64,000 nt of DNA. Source: an uncultured bacterium. Lineage in GTDB: Bacteria > Cyanobacteriota > Vampirovibrionia > Gastranaerophilales > Gastranaerophilaceae. The notes below the pieces were generated by a model that had not been told where the DNA came from, searched no databases, and saw nothing but the letters and a program-made list of their open reading frames with translations. Shown piece by piece: positions 1 through 9,828 of the stretch; the first letter of the stretch is position 1; each line of letters begins with the position of its first letter. The DNA lies in contig CASGEP010000007.1 of the NCBI GenBank assembly GCA_949300515.1, positions 17,179-81,178 of the forward strand, written 5' to 3'. A program made the position numbers and the translations under genes.

Positions 1-2
1 TT

Positions 3-185
3 TACATAATTAACGCCGACGAAAAAGGAGCAGACTCGTTTAAAGACGTTATTGACAGCAAAAAAGACAGGCATGTATATGTAATCGTAAGGAAAGATAC
101 ATACGATTACTTCAAGCCAAAAGCTCTGTTCGACGGGCTGGGCGTGGTTGAAAAGGGTAAAAAATACATCCTGCTTGTAAAATAG
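3..185 (+). CDS. C-terminal fragment of an unidentified protein
   Basis: An open frame runs in from the left edge and stops with TAG at 183-185, giving about 60 residues ending in KKYILLVK. The fragment is rich in Lys, Asp and Val and has alternating short strands such as VYVIVRKDTYDYF, typical of the end of a soluble alpha/beta domain. A tail of this kind is found in membrane glycosyltransferases, but there is too little here to name a family. It converges on the sensor kinase, whose stop codon is only 6 nt away, with no clear terminator between them. Confidence 0.55.
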   Translation, partial: YIINADEKGADSFKDVIDSKKDRHVYVIVRKDTYDYFKPKALFDGLGVVEKGKKYILLVK

Positions 186-191
186 CACCTG

Positions 192-1895
192 CTAATAAGG
201 AATAACAACACAAAACTCGGTACAAAAAGTATCGGGTTTTGTTTTATCCTGTTTTTGAGATGTGAAAAACATCTCTCCTTTGTGTTTTTCTACGATTTTT
301 TTACAAATCGCAAGCCCGAGCCCCGTTCCTTCGCCCGCTTTTTTTGTTGTGAAACCCGCCTGAAAAATCTTTTTTTTGCTCTTTTCATCAATGCCCAGTC
401 CGTTGTCTTTTATTGAAACGAAAAGTTTGTTTGCCTGTGCCCTTGTCGTAATTTCAATAGCCGGAGCGTAACCGCCGATTTTTTGCATTTTCTTTTCAAG
501 CGACTGTATGGAGTTCATTAAAATATTTAAGAAAACCTGATTAAGCATATTGGGGTAGCACTTTACAGGCTCAAGGGTGTCGTAGTTTTTTATGATTTTT
601 ATCCCTTTTTTTGTCTTGTGTTTCAGCAGGTCAAGTGTCAAATCAAGCTCCTGATTTATGTTTGCCTCCTGCAGAACCATCTCATCAAGCCTTACAAAGC
701 GCTTTAGCGAGCGCACAAGGTTGGTTATGCGCTTTATCGCTTCCGTATCAATCGAGTTTAACTCCTTTAAAATCTCTCTGTCGATTTCCTCTGATTCATA
801 TATTTTCTTTGCTATTTCATTGTTTGCGCTGATTGAAGCAAGGGGAGTGTTTATTTCATGCGCAACAGAGGCTATAAGTTGACCCAAAGATGCCATTTTT
901 TCCGCATTTATAAGCTGCAGCTGGGTTTCTTTAAGTTCTTTTATTGCAGCCTCAAGCTCCTCTTTCTTTTTTGTAACCTGATTAAAGAGAATAACCTGAA
1001 AAATAGCGCTCGAGATTTGTCCTGAAATACCGACCAGAAGCTCTTTTTCAATCTCGCTGATTTCTTTTTTGGGCGTAAATATTACAATTATCCCCAGAAC
1101 CTCCGAGCTTTTTATAATGGGCATAATAATACGATTTAGCGGCGCCCTGAGGGGTTCTTTCGAGTCGTTATGCTCTTTCAGGCAAAACTGAAAAGAGTTT
1201 TTGCCTTCGTAAATATTTTTTAAAACATTTTTGTCATAAGAGAGCAGCTCTCCCGTTTGATTTAAAAAAGAGGAGGGGTAAACATACTCGACCCTGAATT
1301 TTTCTTTTGTTTCGTTTGCATAGTAAGCCTTGTGCGCGCCAAATATTATACTCAACTCTTTAAGCGCCGTTTTGATAAGGCTTTTAACGTCCAGCGTTTC
1401 CCTGATACTTGTTGATATTCTGTTTAAAAGCGCCATTTTAAGCGCCTGATTTTGCGCTTTTGAGTTGGTGTTTGAAAATTCAAGATTTTGAATTTTCAAA
1501 GCCTCGTTTTCCCTTCTCAGTTTTTCAAGCTCGAGCTCTTTTGTAACGTCATAAAAATAAACAACTTTGTACTTTTTAAAAGTGAAAGATTTTATGACAT
1601 AATACAAAAACTTTCGCTCCTCAAGCTGATAGAGCGCATAAGTCGTAAAGTCGGTATTTGCCCTTATAGCTTCGACAATCGGCGAATAAGACATAAGCTC
1701 GCTTGTTTCCAGAAGGCAAATATCGCAGTAGAATTTATAATTAATTTTCTTTAGAGCATCCTGACCCAAAGACCCGTCCAAACGGGCGAAAGCCTTTGCA
1801 AAAGCCTTATTATAGTGCAAAAAATTCTCGTTAATATCATAAATTATTACAGGTTCTTTTAAATTATGATAAAAACTTCTTAAAATTTTGCTCAT
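192..1895 (-). CDS. Cytoplasmic sensor histidine kinase (PAS-like + GAF-like + HisKA/HATPase)
   Basis: 567 residues with no membrane segment, so a soluble sensor. Residues 1-120 look like a PAS domain, then a short coiled coil, a GAF-like region at about 155-305, a second coiled coil at 305-332 and the kinase core. The phospho-acceptor box has His346 in SVAHEINTPL. The ATP-binding boxes follow: N-box around 460 (LMNSIQ), G1 DNGLGID at 497-503 and G2 GEGTGLGLAI at 521-530. It autophosphorylates on His and passes phosphate to a response regulator that is not in the window. It lies 16 nt downstream of a MerR-like regulator gene on the same strand and is probably cotranscribed. The signal sensed is unknown. 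Confidence 0.9.
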   Translation of the reverse strand: MSKILRSFYHNLKEPVIIYDINENFLHYNKAFAKAFARLDGSLGQDALKKINYKFYCDICLLETSELMSYSPIVEAIRANTDFTTYALYQLEERKFLYYVIKSFTFKKYKVVYFYDVTKELELEKLRRENEALKIQNLEFSNTNSKAQNQALKMALLNRISTSIRETLDVKSLIKTALKELSIIFGAHKAYYANETKEKFRVEYVYPSSFLNQTGELLSYDKNVLKNIYEGKNSFQFCLKEHNDSKEPLRAPLNRIIMPIIKSSEVLGIIVIFTPKKEISEIEKELLVGISGQISSAIFQVILFNQVTKKKEELEAAIKELKETQLQLINAEKMASLGQLIASVAHEINTPLASISANNEIAKKIYESEEIDREILKELNSIDTEAIKRITNLVRSLKRFVRLDEMVLQEANINQELDLTLDLLKHKTKKGIKIIKNYDTLEPVKCYPNMLNQVFLNILMNSIQSLEKKMQKIGGYAPAIEITTRAQANKLFVSIKDNGLGIDEKSKKKIFQAGFTTKKAGEGTGLGLAICKKIVEKHKGEMFFTSQKQDKTKPDTFCTEFCVVIPY

Positions 1896-1911
1896 AAACT
1901 AATCTTTTGTA

Positions 1912-2589
1912 CTACAGAACAAAGTCATCAGTGTTCTTTTTTATGTAAAGACCCAAACCCACGGGCTTGTAGCTTGCATTTTCATTTTTTAAACTGAAGT
2001 TTTCTTTGTTCAACTCGTTTAATCTCTGCCTCAACGCTTCGTTTTCGGTTTTGGAGCGTATTAACTCAACAATAACTTCGTCCAGTCCGTCCATTTTTTC
2101 GCTTAAGACATCGGAAATCTTTGAAACAATATTATTTTCCAGATTTTCAAGCTTTGCGCTGACGTCCAGAGCCTGATAAGATGCTAAAGATGCAACTGCG
2201 TTTTCTTTGTTATATCTTGATTTTGCGCGAGTTAAAAAATTACCTTCGCTTAAATTAACAACAGATGCGTCGAAATCCTGTCCTTTCATTTTTTCCTCAC
2301 GCTTATTTAACTTCATACGCTCAACAACTCTATCCACCTTTTCTTTTTTAACGTCACGAACCGAGCGTGTGTGTTCGTAGAGTTCCTTTACCTTTTTCAG
2401 CACGTCTATATCGCTTTTTGAAAAATATACGTTTCCAAAGCCGTCTTTTTTAGGCTTTAAACAAGCTTTTTGACACCAGCTGGACACTTGAGCCGCGCTC
2501 GTGTTTAAAATCTCCTCCAGCTGATTTGCGTTAACAATTTCTTCAACGCCGTTGTCTTGTGTTGTTTGATTGGCTGTATAACTTCCCAC
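1912..2589 (-). CDS. MerR-like helix-turn-helix protein with C-terminal coiled coil
   Basis: 225 residues. Residues about 20-75 carry a MerR-type winged-helix pattern (a short helix with Gln-Val-Ser-Ser-Trp, then a wing with Gly-Asn-Val-Tyr-Phe and Asp-Ile-Asp-Val-Leu). The middle is basic, and residues about 150-205 form a heptad-like coiled coil rich in Leu, Asn and Glu, fitting dimerisation. There is no effector-binding domain. The start is GTG at 2589 with a GAGG element about 10 nt upstream. It is the first gene of a two-gene unit with the histidine kinase and may regulate that unit or be controlled by the kinase; neither is shown by sequence. Confidence 0.65.
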   Translation of the reverse strand: MGSYTANQTTQDNGVEEIVNANQLEEILNTSAAQVSSWCQKACLKPKKDGFGNVYFSKSDIDVLKKVKELYEHTRSVRDVKKEKVDRVVERMKLNKREEKMKGQDFDASVVNLSEGNFLTRAKSRYNKENAVASLASYQALDVSAKLENLENNIVSKISDVLSEKMDGLDEVIVELIRSKTENEALRQRLNELNKENFSLKNENASYKPVGLGLYIKKNTDDFVL

Positions 2590-2722
2590 CTTGATAAATT
2601 CCTCAAAAACTAGATACCAATATTATAAATTAAATTTTTTAAAAAAGCAGTTTTATTATTTAATTTTTACAAAAATTGTAATATAATTTTAAAAGTATTA
2701 CAGTTAGTGGGTTTTAGTAATA

Positions 2723-3346
2723 ATGAAGCTTAAAAAAGGGTATTTTATAACCTTTGAAGGAATTGACGGTTGCGGAAAAACAACCCAGATAGAGCTCTTG
2801 GACAATTGGCTTAAAAGCCTCGGCAAAGAAACGCTTTTAACGCTCGAGCCCGGGGGAAGCAATCTGGGAAAAGATTTAAGACAGATACTCCTTCACTATG
2901 AAAAGCCCGTCGCGGACACGGCGGAGATGTTTTTATACCTTGCAGACAGGGCGCAGCACGTAAATAATGTAATAATGCCCGCACTTTGCGAAGGCAAAAT
3001 TGTTCTGTGCGACAGGTACACGGACTCAACCGCGGCTTATCAGGGCTATGCCAGAGGGTGCGATATTAATCAAATAAACATGTTGAATGATATTGCAACA
3101 GGTAATCTGCAAAGTGATTTGACCATTGTTTTTGATATTGACGTTCAAACGGCGCAATTGCGCCTCGGAAAAACAAAAGACAGACTTGAAAAAGAGAGTG
3201 TCGACTTTCATACAAAAGTTAAAAACGGCTATCTTGAGCTTAGCAGGCTCTACCCTCAAAGAATTAAAACGGTAAACGCCAACAGGACGATTAAGGAAAT
3301 ATTTTCAGATGTTAAGAAACTTGTCGGAGAGCTTTTAAATATATGA
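2723..3346 (+). CDS. tmk: Thymidylate kinase
   Basis: Phosphorylates dTMP to dTDP with ATP, an essential step of dTTP synthesis in the cytoplasm. At 207 residues it has the usual length. The P-loop FEGIDGCGKTTQ is at residues 11-22 and the DRYTDSTAAYQGYARG substrate motif at about 97-112, followed by a lid region with basic residues. The stop overlaps the start of the downstream TPR gene by 4 bp, so the two are translationally coupled. Identification is firm. Confidence 0.97.
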   Translation: MKLKKGYFITFEGIDGCGKTTQIELLDNWLKSLGKETLLTLEPGGSNLGKDLRQILLHYEKPVADTAEMFLYLADRAQHVNNVIMPALCEGKIVLCDRYTDSTAAYQGYARGCDINQINMLNDIATGNLQSDLTIVFDIDVQTAQLRLGKTKDRLEKESVDFHTKVKNGYLELSRLYPQRIKTVNANRTIKEIFSDVKKLVGELLNI

Positions 3347-5055
3347 AAAAAATTATAATATCTCTTTTTGTATTTTTTGTACTTGTTTCAAAAGCATGCT
3401 GCGCCGAGATAATGGACGGTATAAAACTTTTGAATTCAAACAAACTCAACAGCGCATGTGAGTTTTTTAAAAACTATACCGACAATCACCCCAATGACCC
3501 CGACGGACACTACTGGCTCGGGCTGTGCTACAAACGCGCGGGGCAAAATGAACTCAGCGCATATCACCTGCAGAAGTCTTTTGACCTGTCGCAAACAATT
3601 GAAGAAATAGACATTGTAGAGCCTGCCGGTTTTAACAATCAAAACGACTATCTTGACATAGCACTTATGTATCTTGAAAACGGCGAGTATGACAAAGCGC
3701 ACACTTATTGTGATATGACAATAAAATTAAACCCTAAAAACGCTCAGGCTTATGTTATGAGGTCTAAAATTTTTCTTGCACAAAATGATAACGATAACGC
3801 CCGAAGCGCCGCAATACGCGCAATTCAATATGATAACGAGCTTTTAGACAGCGAAATTGCCAGACGTTTTGATATTGCGGAAGTTCCGCCTTTTGACTTT
3901 GAATACTACAACTCTCAGGGGGTGGAAAACTTTTATCGCGGAGAAATCGAGGCTGCAATAACCTGTTTTAAAAAATCTCTCGATATGAATTTTAAAAATG
4001 TTGTTGCGCTGAACAATCTGGCAAAAGCCTACATAAAGCTCCAAAATTATGACGAGGCAAAATCCGCCCTTAAAAAAGCAAGAGTCCTGAGCCCGAAGTA
4101 TTTTGATACGTACTTAAATCTGGCTCACATTGCAAAACTTGAGAGCAGTGCAGCCGATATCGGCAGTTTTGCCAGAAAAAAATATTTAAAAGAGCAGCAA
4201 AAATATCTGAAATCAGCAATAGATGCAAACCCCAACGACAAAAGAGCCTATCTTGAAGCGGGCAGCTATTATTTAGAACAAAAAGACTACGAAAATGCAA
4301 TTAAAAACTTTGAAACAGCCCTTGTTTACGATGATGAATATTACGAGGCGTATTTAGGTCTTGCGGTTTCATACCTTGAGTCGGGCAACTCTCAAAAAGC
4401 ACTTCTGGCGCTGAGAAATGCCGGCGCGCTAAATTCAAAGTCGGACGAGATTTCTTATTATCTTGCAAAAATGTGCCTTTTGGAAGAAAGATATGACGAG
4501 GCAAAAGACTATCTTGAAGATGCGCTTTCAAAGGCGCAAAATCCGCAATATTACCTTGAAATGGGAAAAATTTATTACTATAAAAACGACTATGCAAGTG
4601 CGATTGACAGCTTTAAAAGTGCAATGTCGCACGATGTCAGGCTGAAAAACACGGCGGAGTTGCACAATTATCTGGGTCTTTGCTATTATCATACAAAAGA
4701 GCTGAAAAAAGCGCTCGACAACCTTGTTAGGGCAAACGAGCTTGAACCCGATAACGTGATTTATATGTACAATTTATCTCTGGTCTATAAAACCACAAGA
4801 CAGGATAATTTATACGATAAGGTTTACAAAAAAATATTAAGCTTTAACCCCAAAACCGCACAGGATTTTATAAATCTCAGCACAATTTACTACGACAGGG
4901 GTCAAAGCGACGTCGCAAGGACACTTTTGGATGAAGGTATAAGGAAAATGCCGGAGCAAAAGGCTCTCTACAGCGCAAAATTAAAGCTTTTAAAATCCCT
5001 TGGCGACACACAGGGCGAAGAAAAACTTAAAGAGCTTATGGAAAAACTTTTTTAG
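3343..5055 (+). CDS. Secreted tetratricopeptide-repeat protein
   Basis: 570 residues with an N-terminal Sec signal peptide (Lys-Lys followed by a Ile/Leu/Val/Phe-rich core, ending near Cys-Cys-Ala-Glu). Almost all of the rest is TPR units of 34 residues, about twelve, with recurrent Ala-Tyr-x-Asn/Gly-Leu-Gly and Leu-x-Pro-Asn signatures. TPR arrays make protein-protein scaffolds; here probably periplasmic or at the outer membrane. It overlaps tmk by 4 bp. The partner protein cannot be read from the sequence. A bidirectional terminator follows. Confidence 0.85.
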   Translation: MKKIIISLFVFFVLVSKACCAEIMDGIKLLNSNKLNSACEFFKNYTDNHPNDPDGHYWLGLCYKRAGQNELSAYHLQKSFDLSQTIEEIDIVEPAGFNNQNDYLDIALMYLENGEYDKAHTYCDMTIKLNPKNAQAYVMRSKIFLAQNDNDNARSAAIRAIQYDNELLDSEIARRFDIAEVPPFDFEYYNSQGVENFYRGEIEAAITCFKKSLDMNFKNVVALNNLAKAYIKLQNYDEAKSALKKARVLSPKYFDTYLNLAHIAKLESSAADIGSFARKKYLKEQQKYLKSAIDANPNDKRAYLEAGSYYLEQKDYENAIKNFETALVYDDEYYEAYLGLAVSYLESGNSQKALLALRNAGALNSKSDEISYYLAKMCLLEERYDEAKDYLEDALSKAQNPQYYLEMGKIYYYKNDYASAIDSFKSAMSHDVRLKNTAELHNYLGLCYYHTKELKKALDNLVRANELEPDNVIYMYNLSLVYKTTRQDNLYDKVYKKILSFNPKTAQDFINLSTIYYDRGQSDVARTLLDEGIRKMPEQKALYSAKLKLLKSLGDTQGEEKLKELMEKLF

Positions 5056-5090
5056 AGGCAAATAAAAACTCTGCGGAGGATAAATATTGA

Positions 5091-5123
5091 AAAACCGCCC
5101 GAGCACAAAGCACGGACGGTTTT
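5091..5123. terminator. Bidirectional rho-independent terminator
   Basis: Inverted repeat AAAACCG(C)CCG / CGG(A)CGGTTTT around a short loop, lying between the convergent TPR and PEP carboxykinase genes, with A-run and T-run on either side so that it can act in both directions. Confidence 0.75.
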
Positions 5124-5138
5124 ATTATAAGCTTTAAA

Positions 5139-6788
5139 CTAGGCGTTTGCCTCTTTAATAACGGCTTCAAGAGCTTCAAGCGCATCGTCGGGAAGTTTGT
5201 CAATTCCCGCTTTTTCGACTTCTCTTGATTTAACAAACTCGATACGATCCTGCATACGCGCAACGAACTGTTTTGCGTATTCTTTATCGCTAAATGAAGC
5301 ATCAAAGCCTTCAATGTCCATAATCTCAATATCAGAGAATTTTTCCCATTTATGGAATTTTGCACTTCCTTCAACAATTGCTTCAATAATGCCCAGAGTG
5401 TGCTTAGGCTGCACTTTTTTGCCCATAAATTCACCCGTATTTAAGATGTAGCAGTCAACTCCGTCTTTAATAAGCTGTTTAAACCTTGTGTAATCCATCT
5501 CAAGAGGATAAACCCTGAAGGGGTTCGCGTAAGGTTCAACTACAAGAGCATTGGGATCAACGCCTTTTGCAAGTCTTTCCGCGCTTGAGCGTTTTGTAGC
5601 AAGTGTTGCACCCATTGCCGAGCCGAGCGATGCGCCCGATAACTTAAGGACCGGGGGAATTGTAGGATCTTTCATAAGCCAGAAAATAGCGTTAATAGGT
5701 TCGTCAATCCTATCCACGCGGTTTGGCGACCAGAGTTTTGACTTAACCGCGCGCCCGTTGCCGTTTCTGATATCTTCCGTAATAGAGTATACTTTTCCGT
5801 CCGCCCCCTGAATTGCGCCCGCGTTTTGCTGGGTCAAAATGTATTTATTATCATCGCAGCCCATCGGATAATCTGCCGTTTTGTCAAAATAAGCGGGCTC
5901 AAGAGCGATTGTGTATTTATCATGAACGTTAATTACAAAAGCGTCATCATGAAGCACCGTGATATTATATTTATTGTTGTGTTTAGCGTGGGTAATTGTT
6001 GATTTACCCGAGCCTGAAAGACCAAAAACTGCAACCTGGAAGGATTTTCCGCCGTCAAGATTGTAGCGTTTCATACCGCCGTGGCATGAAGCGTATCCGT
6101 TTCGTGCGGCACAGCCCCAGGCAAGGGTAAGAGTTCCTTTTTTGTGTTCGCCGAAATATCTCATACCCAAAATCGCCGCACAGTTGTGTTCGGGGTCAAA
6201 GAAGGTTAAACCGTAAGGAAAATCAGGGTGTGACCAGTCGGGATCAGAGAATACAAAAATATCTCCGTCGGGCAATTTTCTTGAATTTTCGTACATATTC
6301 GCATAGCATTCGTTGATGTATTGGAAATTTAACATCCAGGAATACATAATATTTTCAAAGCCTTCGGGGATTAGAAGGTGCGCTTTTACCATAAAATCTT
6401 GCTCTAAGCCCACAATAGCTTCCGTTTTATACATTAATCTGTCGCGGGTATTGTACACCGCTTCGCGGATAATCGGCAGCAGATAAGCCAAATCACAGTT
6501 TGGTTCACCGACTATTTTTCTTGCAGCCGCGCAGCGCCCTACAACCGTGCCGTCGTTAAACAAAAGCTGGTTTGCACCCTTGGGCAGTCCGATTTTTTCG
6601 GGCATATATACGGGCATGCCCGTAAGTTCAATTGTTCCGGGGCTGTTTTTAGCCAGTTTATATGCTTCTGATACTGTTTTTACATCTTCAACATTGTTAC
6701 CGTAGAAAGGAGCAGTAATTGTTGCACGTGCGGCAGAATAGAGTTTTTTCAGCTCATCTGAATTTGTAAAATACTCAACTGTTGACAT
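5139..6788 (-). CDS. pckA: Phosphoenolpyruvate carboxykinase (ATP-type family)
   Basis: Interconverts oxaloacetate plus ATP with PEP, CO2 and ADP, a gluconeogenic or anaplerotic step in the cytoplasm. The 549 residues match the ATP-dependent family in length. The P-loop GLSGSGKST (residues 256-264) takes the place of the usual GLSGTGKTT. The metal-binding positions can be aligned: Lys in GEHKKG (213-218), His in SCHGG (236) and Asp in HDD (280-282). The sequence is a divergent branch of the family. SD-like AGGAG lies just upstream of ATG 6788. The gene diverges from adenosylhomocysteinase with a 116-bp shared promoter region. Confidence 0.88.
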   Translation of the reverse strand: MSTVEYFTNSDELKKLYSAARATITAPFYGNNVEDVKTVSEAYKLAKNSPGTIELTGMPVYMPEKIGLPKGANQLLFNDGTVVGRCAAARKIVGEPNCDLAYLLPIIREAVYNTRDRLMYKTEAIVGLEQDFMVKAHLLIPEGFENIMYSWMLNFQYINECYANMYENSRKLPDGDIFVFSDPDWSHPDFPYGLTFFDPEHNCAAILGMRYFGEHKKGTLTLAWGCAARNGYASCHGGMKRYNLDGGKSFQVAVFGLSGSGKSTITHAKHNNKYNITVLHDDAFVINVHDKYTIALEPAYFDKTADYPMGCDDNKYILTQQNAGAIQGADGKVYSITEDIRNGNGRAVKSKLWSPNRVDRIDEPINAIFWLMKDPTIPPVLKLSGASLGSAMGATLATKRSSAERLAKGVDPNALVVEPYANPFRVYPLEMDYTRFKQLIKDGVDCYILNTGEFMGKKVQPKHTLGIIEAIVEGSAKFHKWEKFSDIEIMDIEGFDASFSDKEYAKQFVARMQDRIEFVKSREVEKAGIDKLPDDALEALEAVIKEANA

Positions 6789-6901
6789 AAAATATTCTCC
6801 TATTACTATATGCGCGCTAAATTTGCATAAATTTCCATTTTCTATGTTACCACAAACATTTTTTTATGATACAATTTTTATCGATTACAGTATGAGGTTA
6901 A

Positions 6902-8176
<1,275 letters not shown>

Positions 8177-8192
8177 GAACAGTTTTATAAAT

Positions 8193-8226
8193 AAGGCGCC
8201 GACTGTTTTTGCGTGCGGCGCCTTTA
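8193..8226 (+). terminator. Terminator after ahcY
   Basis: Strong hairpin AAGGCGCCG / CGGCGCCTTT 17 nt after the ahcY stop, followed by TAAATT. The stem is GC-rich and nearly perfect. Confidence 0.75.
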
Positions 8227-8288
8227 AATTAAAAAAGCTGTTGCCAAAGCCGCGCCTTGTAGTTATAAGTTAAACAATCGGAGGGATT

Positions 8289-8693
8289 ATGAAAAAAATT
8301 TTAGCTGCCATGTTATTTTTCGGATGTTTAAGCTGTGCCAACGCTCAAAATTTAAGCGTGTCCGACGATGTTGCAAAAGTTGCGCCGCAGCAGCAGACAA
8401 TTGAATACTACAACAATCTGTGTGAACAAAAAGTACAGGCAAACTGGCAAAAATCAGACATAAAACATGATGAAGCCACAATTAAAATAACTTTTAAAAC
8501 TTTGCAGGACGGAAGTGTCGAGGATATAGAAATACAAACGCCTTCGCAATATGAGCAAAATAATCAGGCTGCGATAAAAGCAATCGAGGATGCAGCGCCT
8601 TTTGATGCCATTCCTGCCGAACTAAACGCTCAATATGCACAGCACACAATGTTTTTCCCTTGCAAAAGATTTGCACAACTGAAAACATTTTAG
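8289..8693 (+). CDS. Secreted protein with TonB-like C-terminal domain
   Basis: 134 residues with a clear signal peptide (MKKILAAMLFFG core, cleavage near CANAQ). The rest, from about residue 42, follows the TonB C-terminal pattern: a short helix ending in ANWQ, then strands around IKITFKTLQDGSVEDIEIQTPS, then a helix AAIKAIEDAAPF and a last strand. This fold binds TonB-box peptides or other periplasmic partners; no membrane anchor or proline-rich arm is present, so it is not a full TonB. GGAGGG lies 6 nt upstream of the ATG. It converges on the small gene at 8710. Confidence 0.65.
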   Translation: MKKILAAMLFFGCLSCANAQNLSVSDDVAKVAPQQQTIEYYNNLCEQKVQANWQKSDIKHDEATIKITFKTLQDGSVEDIEIQTPSQYEQNNQAAIKAIEDAAPFDAIPAELNAQYAQHTMFFPCKRFAQLKTF

Positions 8694-8709
8694 GGGTTTA
8701 AATTAAAAA

Positions 8710-9003
8710 TCAGTCAAAAACAATTTGAATGTTTTGTTTTTGTTCATCTGCGCTCGGGGCGAGCTTTTTGTACATATAAAGCGGTACCGGCTTATTTGTC
8801 GTTTTTCTCTGGGAAATTTTATCATCAAAGTCATTTTTCTCAACAACATAAAGCTGCTTTACAAAAGTTTCACTGTTTTGAACTTCTGAGGGCATTTCAT
8901 CGAACTGCGCGCTTATAATCAGTTTTTCTTTTGCAATAGCGCTGTAAGCGCCTGCGTAAATACTAAAGAGCACCATAAGTGCAAATGCGCAAGTTTTTTT
9001 CAT
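8710..9003 (-). CDS. Small secreted protein, unknown function
   Basis: 97 residues with a signal peptide (KKTCAFALMVLFSIYAGAYSAIA). The mature part is about 73 residues, polar, with a terminal strand QNIQIVFD. I recognise no family. It might be a truncated relative of the TonB-like domain proteins, as the spacing and final strand are similar, but this is only a guess. It lies between two signal-peptide genes. Confidence 0.5.
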   Translation of the reverse strand: MKKTCAFALMVLFSIYAGAYSAIAKEKLIISAQFDEMPSEVQNSETFVKQLYVVEKNDFDDKISQRKTTNKPVPLYMYKKLAPSADEQKQNIQIVFD

Positions 9004-9042
9004 AACAAAATCTTTCTTCTTTCACTACCTTCTTATATATAT

Positions 9043-9076
9043 AAATCCCCGTAATTAAAAATAATCACAGGGATTT
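9043..9076 (-). terminator. Terminator of the 139-residue coiled-coil gene
   Basis: AAATCCC / GGGATTT arms around an AT-rich loop, 28 nt downstream of the stop of the gene ending at 9105 on the minus strand, and 40 nt upstream of the next gene. Confidence 0.55.
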
Positions 9077-9104
9077 ACAAAATTATTTACTAAAGTTAAT
9101 ATTT

Positions 9105-9524
9105 TTAGTAGCCGAGAGCTTTTAATTTTGCATCATAGATTTTATTTATGTTGTCTTTTCTTGTGTTCAGTGATTGAAGCTGTCTTTCGTACGCTCTCAA
9201 TTTGATTGTTTTTTGCGTTTGCAGCATTGTTTTGTCGCTGTTTACTTCTTTGATGTTCTTTTCGACTTCGTCGATTTCACTCTCAACAGGAGCCAGAGCT
9301 TCTTTTCTTTGTTTTTCTATTTCGCTTTTCTTAGCTTTGTTTTGTTCTTGTCTTTGTTTTTGAGCAGCTTCTTTTTGAGCTTGAATATCTTGTTTTGCAG
9401 CGTTTTTAACAGCGTTTAAGTCGCTTTTTACCGCATCTTTAAATGCACTGCCAAAACTTGTTGCCGCAAAAACGGAACTAACGCTCATACATAGTGCAAG
9501 TGCTAAACCCAGATATTTTTTCAT
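9105..9524 (-). CDS. Secreted coiled-coil protein, unknown function
   Basis: 139 residues. The signal peptide (KKYLGLALALCMSVSSVFA) is followed by an almost wholly helical, highly charged region: AAKQDIQAQKEAAQKQRQEQ and a second Glu/Lys/Gln-rich stretch near 90-125. It would form an extended coiled coil in the periplasm, in the manner of small OmpH/Skp-like proteins, although no Skp signature is present. GGAG SD just before the ATG. Its own terminator lies downstream. Confidence 0.6.
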   Translation of the reverse strand: MKKYLGLALALCMSVSSVFAATSFGSAFKDAVKSDLNAVKNAAKQDIQAQKEAAQKQRQEQNKAKKSEIEKQRKEALAPVESEIDEVEKNIKEVNSDKTMLQTQKTIKLRAYERQLQSLNTRKDNINKIYDAKLKALGY

Positions 9525-9582
9525 AAAACAACACTCCTTTTTAACTACCCCCTAATGATAGCACTAAAAAATATTGTTGTAA

Positions 9583-9681
9583 ACCGAAAAAGAGCTGCAA
9601 GTTTGTACGTTGCCGCTCTTTCAGGATTGTTCTTTTATCCCCCGATATATTCAACCAGAGTCACTCTGTATCAATATTTCA
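9583..9681 (-). ncRNA. Candidate small RNA with orphan terminator
   Basis: A hairpin at 9588-9621 (AAAGAGC/GCTCTTT with GCAA/TTGC inside) ends in a T5 run when read on the minus strand, but no gene on that strand lies upstream. About 18 bp separate TTGCAA (9713-9718) from TATATA (9689-9694), a reasonable promoter that would start a transcript of about 100 nt. No convincing reading frame lies in it. This 304-bp gap also holds the pyrF promoter. Function unknown. Confidence 0.35.
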
Positions 9682-9766
9682 GCGCTTATATATAAAACAA
9701 AAATTTCCGTGTTTGCAAATTTCAAAAGTTAAAATATTTTTTACAATTCTTAATAGAAAAGCAGAG

Positions 9767-9795
9767 TTGCATTTATCCCTCTAAGGTGTTAGAAT
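9767..9795 (+). promoter_or_regulatory. pyrF promoter
   Basis: TTGCAT at 9767-9772, a 17-bp spacer and TAGAAT at 9790-9795. It would start transcription about 27 nt before the pyrF ATG, which has an AAGG Shine-Dalgarno sequence. Confidence 0.55.
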
Positions 9796-9828
9796 TCTTG
9801 TGCTATATATCTTTTTAAGGTTTGTTTA

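Noticed and set aside
5036..5434. 132-residue minus-strand frame
   Set aside because: It is a shifted shadow of the PEP carboxykinase gene and its terminator.
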